From Porticoccaceae bacterium (GTDB taxonomy: Bacteria > Pseudomonadota > Gammaproteobacteria > Pseudomonadales > Porticoccaceae), in the NCBI GenBank assembly GCA_023255165.1, contig JALRJD010000121.1, positions 1 to 18,864 of the forward strand: a stretch of 18,864 bases of DNA, read 5' to 3'. Of the stretch, positions 14,259 through 18,864 are shown in pieces. The translations under genes and the position numbers were made by a program. How positions within the stretch are numbered: position 1 is the first letter of the stretch; every line of letters begins with the position of its first letter. The notes below the pieces were generated by a model. That model ran no database searches. It was not told the DNA's origin and saw nothing but the letters and a program-made list of their open reading frames with translations.

Positions 14259-14930
14259 CTAGCGTGACAAACCACCCAGTAGCGGTACAAATTTGACCTG
14301 CTCAACGACCTCTTCGTCAAATTCCGAAGAGCTGCCAACACGCCGCAGTACACGCAGGTCCTGAACATCACCGGCACCCACCGGAATCACCAAAATGCCA
14401 TCCGGCGCCAGCTGATGCAACAGCTCATCGGGAATCGCATGGGGTGCGGCCGTGGTGATAATGCCATTGTAAGGAGCGTGTTTCTGCCAGCCAAAACTGC
14501 CATCGGACAGCTCGGCGGTAATATTGCGCAGACCCAGCTTGCGGAAACGCTCCTTGGCCTTGACCAGCAGCGGCTCAATGCGTTCCACCGAATAAACCTG
14601 TTCAACCAACTGCGCCAGGATGGTCGCCTGAAAGCCGGAGCCAGTGCCAATTTCCAGCACCTTTTTCAGCGGCCCGGCCGAGAGCAGTATCTCGGTCATG
14701 CGCGCGACAATATAGGGCTGCGAAAGAGTCTGCGAAAAGCCGATAGGTAGCGCGGTATCTTCATAGGCGCGGTGGGAGAGCGCTTCATCGAGAAAAATAT
14801 GGCGGGGGGTAATGCGAAAGACATCGAGAATACGTTGATTGGTGATGCCCTGATCCTTTAAGCGCTGAATCAGCCGCTCTCGCGTTCGCTGAGAGGTCAT
14901 GCCAATGCCAGACAGTTCAATCGAGTTCAC
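14259..14930 (-). CDS. pcm: Protein-L-isoaspartate O-methyltransferase
   Basis: The enzyme methylates L-isoaspartyl residues in ageing proteins using S-adenosylmethionine, starting their repair. The 223-residue product carries the SAM-binding motif VLEIGTGSGFQAT (about residues 91-103) and the family-specific LPIGFSQTLSQPYIVARMTE just before it, which contacts the isoaspartyl substrate. It is some 15 residues longer than E. coli Pcm, mostly at the N terminus. The start is GTG 14930 with GAGGA six bases upstream, which is a clear choice. A terminator-like hairpin after truD (15024-15053) and a weak promoter-like TTGGTG-17-TGTAAA in the 116-base gap suggest that pcm may be transcribed separately from the eno-truD genes. 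surE, its usual upstream partner, is missing. Confidence 0.96.
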   Translation of the reverse strand: MNSIELSGIGMTSQRTRERLIQRLKDQGITNQRILDVFRITPRHIFLDEALSHRAYEDTALPIGFSQTLSQPYIVARMTEILLSAGPLKKVLEIGTGSGFQATILAQLVEQVYSVERIEPLLVKAKERFRKLGLRNITAELSDGSFGWQKHAPYNGIITTAAPHAIPDELLHQLAPDGILVIPVGAGDVQDLRVLRRVGSSSEFDEEVVEQVKFVPLLGGLSR

Positions 14931-15023
14931 ACAAAATCCTCTATTCCTGAGCCACCGGGAGTTGCCCAGGTTCGATTTACAGCTCTAGTTATCAGTTGCA
15001 CCAAAAATGGTTGTGGCAGGCGC

Positions 15024-15053
15024 CAAAAAAATGCTGTGCAAATATATCACAGC
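15024..15053 (-). terminator. Probable rho-independent terminator at the end of truD
   Basis: On the minus strand GCTGTG (15053-15048) pairs with CACAGC (15038-15033) around a nine-base loop, followed by one A and seven T (15031-15025). The stem begins inside the last codons of truD. The six-base stem is short, but the T run is strong. Confidence 0.55.
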
Positions 15054-16027
15054 GACTCTATTTTCGGGCGGAATAATTCTGCGATCTCACGCAGTATCAC
15101 CGTCGCAAAACAGCCTCCGGCAAGCTCAAATGCCAGCACCAGCTGATCATCGCCAACTCGTTGCCAGTGCATCGCCTGGGGCCGTAAAACCAATGCGCGG
15201 CGTTCCTGTTTCAGCCCCGCATGTTCAAGGGCATAGCACCAGGCTTGCCAGTCGGCCAGAACCGTCTCTTCCAGTTGCTGAAGATCACCGCTGGCCGTGG
15301 AGCGACCGCGCCCCCACAGTGGTCCGCCCGGTTCAGCCTCACCGGCAAAGGGCGTTGACCAGCAGTCCCGTTGCAGACGTTCGGCGAGAACCAGATTAAA
15401 TAACCATGAGCGCGCCGCCGACAGATACATGCCTGTGCCGCGGCGGTTACCCTTAAGTTGATCGCGCTCAATCAAATTTTGAGCCTGGTTTAAATTGCCA
15501 CCATCGTGACCAAAGCGCTGCTCGCCAAAATAGTTCGGCACACCGCTGCTGGCTATCAGTTTTAAACGCGCTTCAATCTCGGGAAAACGGCCTTCGAGGG
15601 CAGCAAACTCTCTCAGCACAAGGCGAAAAGCATTGCCCTGATGCATGCCTCGGCGCAGTTTTTTGTTATTGCGCGCCAGCCGCAAAATCTCAAAATCACC
15701 GTGCTGCAATTGCTCTGCACTCACTTCCCTGCCCGGCAGGTAGAGGCTAAACCATTGGGTGGTGACAGCGTAACGATCTTTTAAACCGCAGAAGCTGACA
15801 TCGTTGCGCTTGATGCCCGCCTGTTGCGCCAACAGTCCAGCAACCCATTGGGTGTTCTGATCGCGCTTGCGGACATGCACAAACAGATGTTCGCCCTCAC
15901 CGCTGGGCTCAAAGCCCAGTATCTCATCAACCTGAAAATCCTCCGGGCAACTGCGGTAGACGGCGCGGCCAAAGGAGTCGGGAAACAGGCGAGGTAGCTG
16001 CTGAAAATCGAAATGTTTATCGTTGAT
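15047..16027 (-). CDS. truD: tRNA pseudouridine(13) synthase
   Basis: TruD converts uridine 13 of tRNA-Glu to pseudouridine. The catalytic Asp lies in FCGLKDRYAV (Asp84 with this start), and family blocks continue through GVPNYFGEQRFGHDGGN, LSAARSWLFN and GGCFATVILREIAEL at the C terminus. The frame reads on past the first in-frame GTG (15880), through the conserved N-terminal segment PEDFQVDEILGFEPSGEGEHLF. That GTG therefore cannot be the true start. Upstream to the ispF stop there is no ATG, GTG or TTG in this frame. I placed the start at an ATC (16027), giving (M)NDKHFDFQQLPRLF and 326 residues, near the family's ~350. An ATA at 16051, a CTG at 15988, or a base error are alternatives. It follows ispF with little or no gap. 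Confidence 0.85.
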   Translation of the reverse strand: MNDKHFDFQQLPRLFPDSFGRAVYRSCPEDFQVDEILGFEPSGEGEHLFVHVRKRDQNTQWVAGLLAQQAGIKRNDVSFCGLKDRYAVTTQWFSLYLPGREVSAEQLQHGDFEILRLARNNKKLRRGMHQGNAFRLVLREFAALEGRFPEIEARLKLIASSGVPNYFGEQRFGHDGGNLNQAQNLIERDQLKGNRRGTGMYLSAARSWLFNLVLAERLQRDCWSTPFAGEAEPGGPLWGRGRSTASGDLQQLEETVLADWQAWCYALEHAGLKQERRALVLRPQAMHWQRVGDDQLVLAFELAGGCFATVILREIAELFRPKIESL

Positions 16028-16047
16028 AGTAGGTAGTCCGAAATTGA

Positions 16048-16530
16048 CTATTGGGGATTCGCAGCAACCAGCAACACCACCGCATGACAGGCAATACCTT
16101 CCCTGCGCCCGGTAAAACCCAATGCTTCGGTGGTGGTGGCCTTGATATTAATTTGATCTACCGCGCAGCGGATATCCGCCGCCAGATTAAGTCGCATCTT
16201 GTCCAGGTGCGGCAACATTTTCGGCTGCTCGGCAACAATGGTGATATCGGCATTGCCGAGCTGATAACCAGTCTCTGAAATCATTTTAACAACCGCCCGC
16301 AATAGCGCTCGGCTATCGGCACCGCGCCACTGGCTGTCGGTGTCGGGGAAGTGCTGGCCTATATCGCCGAGCGCAGCGGCGCCAAGCAGGCCATCGATCA
16401 GGGCGTGAATCAATACATCACCATCCGAGTGCGCGACAAAACTCTGGTCAAAGGGAATCGCCACACCACCCAGCATCAATTTGTCGCCGGGGCCAAAGCG
16501 GTGCACATCATAGCCATGTCCTATTCGCAT
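16048..16530 (-). CDS. ispF: 2-C-methyl-D-erythritol 2,4-cyclodiphosphate synthase
   Basis: IspF catalyses the fifth step of the methylerythritol phosphate pathway to isoprenoids, forming the cyclic diphosphate with loss of CMP. The 160-residue length is typical. The zinc ligands are at their standard positions: Asp8 and His10 in GYDVHRF, and His42 in SDGDVLIHALIDG. The conserved ATTTEALGFTGRREG segment follows near residue 130-145. The ATG at 16530 lies inside the end of ispD (stop at 16521), a ten-base overlap that implies translational coupling. The product of IspD is processed by IspE, encoded elsewhere, before reaching IspF. Confidence 0.98.
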   Translation of the reverse strand: MRIGHGYDVHRFGPGDKLMLGGVAIPFDQSFVAHSDGDVLIHALIDGLLGAAALGDIGQHFPDTDSQWRGADSRALLRAVVKMISETGYQLGNADITIVAEQPKMLPHLDKMRLNLAADIRCAVDQINIKATTTEALGFTGRREGIACHAVVLLVAANPQ

Positions 16531-17279
16531 TGTTCAGTCTCCTGATAGCGCATGATTGCCGCGGCAATCACAAGGTCTTCGCGGTGAGTAATTTTTATAT
16601 TGTCGCGCCGGCCTTGAACGATTGCCACCGGCCGACCGAGATACTCAACTGCCGACGCTTCATCCGTGGGCGTCTGGCCATCGGCCAGCATGGTCTGCAG
16701 CGCTTGCAGTAAAATGCCGTAACGAAACATCTGCGGGGTTTGCGCGGCACGGAAAAGGCTGCGATCAACTGTCGCTTCAATCAATTCGCTCGCGGGCTCA
16801 TTGTTTGCAGCCATGCGCTTTTCATCCATGCGCTTGGCAGCTACGCGCTTAAGAGTATCGCTCACCGGCGCAGCCAAAATTCCGCCAACATCATTGTCGC
16901 GCAATTGATCAACTAGTCTGTTGATATCCGCGCTGGTAATACAGGGTCGCGCCATATCGTGCACCAGCACCCAGTCATTGTCATCGGCCCGGTCGCGGAT
17001 AGCATGCAGCCCCTGCAACACCGAATGCACTCGCTCGGCGCCGCCGGCAACCCGCTCTACCCGAGCATCGCTGGCAGCGGGAATCTCACTCCATTGAGAC
17101 ACAGCGAGATCGCAGGGAACAATAATTTTTTCAATAGATTGAATGGCCAGCAGACGACTGAGACTGTGCTCGGCAACCAGCTTGTCACCGAGGCGCTGAA
17201 ACTGCTTTGGCAACTCGCTGCCAAAGCGTCTGCCACTGCCGGCGGCTGGAACAATCGCCCAATATCTGACGGCGCTCAC
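16521..17279 (-). CDS. ispD: 2-C-methyl-D-erythritol 4-phosphate cytidylyltransferase
   Basis: IspD joins CMP to methylerythritol 4-phosphate, the third step of the isoprenoid precursor pathway. The nucleotide-binding PAAGSGRRFGSELPKQF (residues 11-27) and VHDMARPC, TPQMF, TDEASAVE and GRRDNIKIT blocks are all present. At 252 residues it is about 16 longer than the E. coli enzyme. The extra length falls between DTLKR and ATVDRS, where a 15-base tandem repeat encodes KRVAA/KRMDE/KRMAA. The start is GTG 17279, which shares bases with the ftsB stop (GTGA), so translation is probably coupled to ftsB. ispF overlaps its end by ten bases. Confidence 0.96.
   Translation of the reverse strand: MSAVRYWAIVPAAGSGRRFGSELPKQFQRLGDKLVAEHSLSRLLAIQSIEKIIVPCDLAVSQWSEIPAASDARVERVAGGAERVHSVLQGLHAIRDRADDNDWVLVHDMARPCITSADINRLVDQLRDNDVGGILAAPVSDTLKRVAAKRMDEKRMAANNEPASELIEATVDRSLFRAAQTPQMFRYGILLQALQTMLADGQTPTDEASAVEYLGRPVAIVQGRRDNIKITHREDLVIAAAIMRYQETEQCE
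16812..16856 (-). repeat. 15-base in-frame tandem repeat, three units, inside ispD
   Basis: On the plus strand the units are CATGCGCTTTTCATC (16812-16826), CATGCGCTTGGCAGC (16827-16841) and TACGCGCTTAAGAGT (16842-16856). In the ispD frame they encode three Lys-Arg-containing five-residue blocks at the site where the protein is longer than its relatives. The unit length preserves the reading frame. Confidence 0.85.
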
Positions 17280-17584
17280 TGGTCGCTATCCTGAGACGCT
17301 GGACGCTGCTGATCTTTGTCGATAACCAGGTAAAAGGTTTCTCCTTGCTTGATCATACCAAGGTCAGCACGGGCTTTTTCTTCAATTGAATCGAGATTGG
17401 TTTTCAGACTTTCAACATCGGTGGCGATACGCTCGTTGCGATCGCGCAAAGCCTGATTTTCCGACTCCTGCTGCTGCAGTTGGCGGTTTAACTCAGCGCG
17501 GTGGGCGAGGCTGCCCTCGCCGACCCACAGTCGATACTGCAGGCCGGCAAGAAGAAGGAGCAAGATAATGATTAACCAGCGCAT
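17276..17584 (-). CDS. ftsB: Cell division protein FtsB
   Basis: FtsB is a small bitopic protein that, with FtsL and FtsQ, signals septal peptidoglycan synthesis. The 102-residue product has a short cytoplasmic start (MRW), one membrane helix (about residues 4-16, nearly all Ile/Leu), and a periplasmic coiled coil rich in Glu, Gln, Arg and Leu (about 27-72). The family's GMIKQGETFYLVID segment follows. The C-terminal tail (KDQQRPASQDSDQ) is polar and poorly conserved. It lies between eno and ispD, as in most gammaproteobacteria, and its stop overlaps the ispD start. The 80-base gap from eno shows only a short AGCCTG/CAGGCT hairpin without a T run. Confidence 0.95.
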   Translation of the reverse strand: MRWLIIILLLLLAGLQYRLWVGEGSLAHRAELNRQLQQQESENQALRDRNERIATDVESLKTNLDSIEEKARADLGMIKQGETFYLVIDKDQQRPASQDSDQ

Positions 17585-17664
17585 TCAGGCATTCTATTCG
17601 CTTTTACCGCGTTTGCACATTAAGCCTGAGTGCAGGCTAACCCCGCTACCGAGCTTGTCAAAAA

Positions 17665-18540
17665 CTACTGAGCTTTAAATTCAGCCAGTCCACGATACTG
17701 CGCCGCAGCACCCAGCTCCGCCTCAATGCGCAGCAGTCGGTTGTATTTGGCAACCCGGTCGGAACGGCACAGCGAGCCGGTTTTAATCTGGCCGGCCGCA
17801 GTGGCCACGGCGAGGTCGGCAATAGTGGTGTCTTCGGTTTCGCCAGAGCGGTGAGAGATTACTGCGGTGTAGCCAGCCTGCTTGGCCATGGCGATGGCAT
17901 CCAATGTCTCGGACAGGGTACCGATCTGATTGAATTTGATCAGAATGGAGTTGGCCACGCCCATCTCAATACCACGACTGAGAATGCTGGTGTTGGTAAC
18001 AAACAGATCATCACCGACCAGCTGCACGCGCTCGCCGAGCTTTTCGGTCTGGTACTTCCAGCCATCCCAATCGGACTCATCGAGACCGTCTTCGATGGAG
18101 ATAATCGGGTATTTATCACAGAGTTCAGCCAGATAGTCGCTAAAGCCTTCCGAGCTGTAGACAACCCCTTCACCGGAGAGATTGTAGTAGCCATCTTTAT
18201 AGAATTCCGACGCCGCACAATCCAGTGCCAGAGTGACATCTTCACCCAACTTGTAGCCGGCCGCTTCGGTAGCCTGTTGAATTACCGCCAGCGCTTCGGC
18301 ATTGGAGGAGAGATTTGGCGCAAAGCCGCCTTCATCGCCCACCGCAGTGCTGAGACCTTTGGCGCTGAGTACTTTTTTCAGTTGATGGAAAATTTCCGCG
18401 CCAACCTGCAGCGCTTCGGCAAAACTTTTCGCCGCCACCGGCTGAACCATAAATTCCTGAATATCGACATTATTGTCAGCGTGCTCGCCGCCGTTGAGAA
18501 TATTCATCATCGGCACCGGCATGCTGTACTGACCGGATTG
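17665..18540 (-). CDS. eno: Enolase, C-terminal two thirds (cut at a chimeric junction)
   Basis: Enolase interconverts 2-phosphoglycerate and phosphoenolpyruvate in glycolysis and is part of the RNA degradosome in relatives. The readable frame gives 291 residues, from QSGQYSMPVPMMNILNGGEH to EFKAQ, and corresponds to about residue 140 to the end of the ~430-residue enzyme. The catalytic barrel is intact: GGEHADNN, the DEGGFAP loop, LALDCAASEF, SIEDGLDESDWDGW, LVGDDLFVTN, LIKFNQIGT, ISHRSGETEDT and IKTGSLCRSDR. Upstream of 18540 the frame stops resembling enolase and soon meets a stop. The ATG at 18522 is internal (the conserved SMPVPMM), not a start. The missing N terminus is explained by the sequence switch at 18540, not by a natural short gene. 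Confidence 0.97.
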   Translation of the reverse strand, partial: QSGQYSMPVPMMNILNGGEHADNNVDIQEFMVQPVAAKSFAEALQVGAEIFHQLKKVLSAKGLSTAVGDEGGFAPNLSSNAEALAVIQQATEAAGYKLGEDVTLALDCAASEFYKDGYYNLSGEGVVYSSEGFSDYLAELCDKYPIISIEDGLDESDWDGWKYQTEKLGERVQLVGDDLFVTNTSILSRGIEMGVANSILIKFNQIGTLSETLDAIAMAKQAGYTAVISHRSGETEDTTIADLAVATAAGQIKTGSLCRSDRVAKYNRLLRIEAELGAAAQYRGLAEFKAQ

Positions 18541-18544
18541 AAAG
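18536..18544. other. Chimeric junction: gammaproteobacterial eno joined to SAR11-like tgt
   Basis: On the left, minus-strand codons match enolase up to GQSG-type residues at 18538-18540. From about 18540 rightwards the plus strand encodes Tgt from its middle. Both genes are cut mid-codon-series at the same point. My hand count gives 34/60 G+C in 18481-18540 and 17/60 in 18601-18660. Confidence 0.9.
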
Positions 18545-18864
18545 ATTTGGAGGTTTGCATGGTTTTATGAATTTTGAAAAACCTATTCTTACTGATTCAG
18601 GTGGTTTTCAAGTTATGTCACTATCAAAAAATACAAAAATAAGTGAAGATGGTGTAACATTTAATTCTCATATTGATGGTAAAAAAATATTTTTGTCACC
18701 AGAAACAAGTATAGATATTCAAAAAAAATTAAATTCTGACATCGTTATGGTTTTTGATGAATGTCCTGAGTATTCGAAAGATAAAGGTATAATTAAAAAC
18801 TCAATGGATTTGTCTATGAGGTGGGCAAAAAGGTCTAAGATTGAATTTGGAAATAATGATGAAA
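18540..18864 (+). CDS. tgt: Queuine tRNA-ribosyltransferase, internal fragment from another organism
   Basis: Tgt exchanges guanine 34 of certain tRNAs for the queuosine precursor. This open frame has neither start nor stop in the window: it begins mid-protein as ERFGGLHGFMNFEKPILTDSGGFQVMSLSK and runs off the right edge. Family landmarks are DSGGFQV, which includes the catalytic-site Asp, and DIVMVFDECPEY followed by SMDLSMRWAKRS, matching about residues 75-180 of E. coli Tgt. Codons are strongly AT-ending and the amino acids rich in Lys, Asn and Ile, unlike every other gene here, and like SAR11-type Alphaproteobacteria. The Met in HGFMNFEK is internal. It is a foreign fragment, most likely attached by misassembly. 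Confidence 0.9.

Noticed and set aside
17615..17640. Terminator between eno and ftsB
   Set aside because: The AGCCTG/CAGGCT stem is only six bases and is not followed by a T run on the minus strand.
18498..18522. ATG at 18522 as the true start of a short enolase
   Set aside because: It is the conserved internal Met of SMPVPMMNI; the codons before it still match enolase up to the junction.
17851..18570. 239-codon plus-strand frame opposite eno
   Set aside because: It is a shadow of enolase and crosses the chimeric junction, so it cannot be a real gene.
18541..18864. Horizontal transfer of tgt into the eno locus
   Set aside because: Both genes are truncated at the same point, an essential gene would be destroyed, and there are no mobility genes or flanking repeats; misassembly explains this more simply.

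Overview
The window is almost entirely a compact gammaproteobacterial chromosome segment (1 to about 18540). It joins sharply to about 325 bases of very AT-rich DNA that encodes part of an alphaproteobacterial (SAR11-like) tRNA-guanine transglycosylase. The main part resembles a free-living marine gammaproteobacterium, perhaps near the SAR92/Cellvibrionales group. That placement is an inference from gene order and protein resemblance, because no rRNA or tRNA gene is present.

Layout. (1) 1-2563, plus strand: end of dacA (PBP5-type carboxypeptidase), ybeD, lipB and lipA, the conserved cluster linking cell-wall trimming and lipoate synthesis. (2) 2617-8518, minus strand: an RND efflux pair (membrane-fusion protein, then inner-membrane permease), dinB (DNA polymerase IV) and a small basic protein of unknown function. 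(3) 8519-8888: a 370-base divergent intergenic region. (4) 8889-10241, plus: an unusual protein joining a periplasmic chalcone-isomerase-like domain to a TonB-type C-terminal domain, ending in a strong terminator. (5) 10336-10974: promoter, palindromic leader and ppa (inorganic pyrophosphatase), followed by a long shared terminator. (6) 11135-18540, minus: the classic eno-ftsB-ispD-ispF-truD / pcm-popT(DUF368)-nlpD-rpoS block, read from right to left. surE, usually found between truD and pcm, is absent. eno lacks its first ~140 codons because it is cut at the junction. (7) 18540-18864: internal fragment of tgt, plus strand.

The genes are mostly housekeeping: cell-wall maturation and division (dacA, ftsB, nlpD, popT), lipoate and isoprenoid precursors (lipB/lipA, ispD/ispF), tRNA modification (truD), protein repair (pcm), glycolysis (eno), pyrophosphate removal (ppa), and stress response or mutagenesis (rpoS, dinB).

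The most notable observations are: the chimeric junction at 18540; the chalcone-isomerase-like/TonB fusion; a recurring habit of short (13-16 base) degenerate tandem repeats, in frame (15 bases) inside ispD and the TonB-like linker and mostly of lengths not divisible by three in intergenic DNA; a truD frame with no ATG/GTG/TTG at its expected start; an RND permease lacking two of the classic AcrB proton-relay residues; and a 20-base near-perfect palindrome in the ppa leader. I saw no CRISPR array, insertion sequence, phage gene or defence system, and nothing I would call a new multi-gene system.
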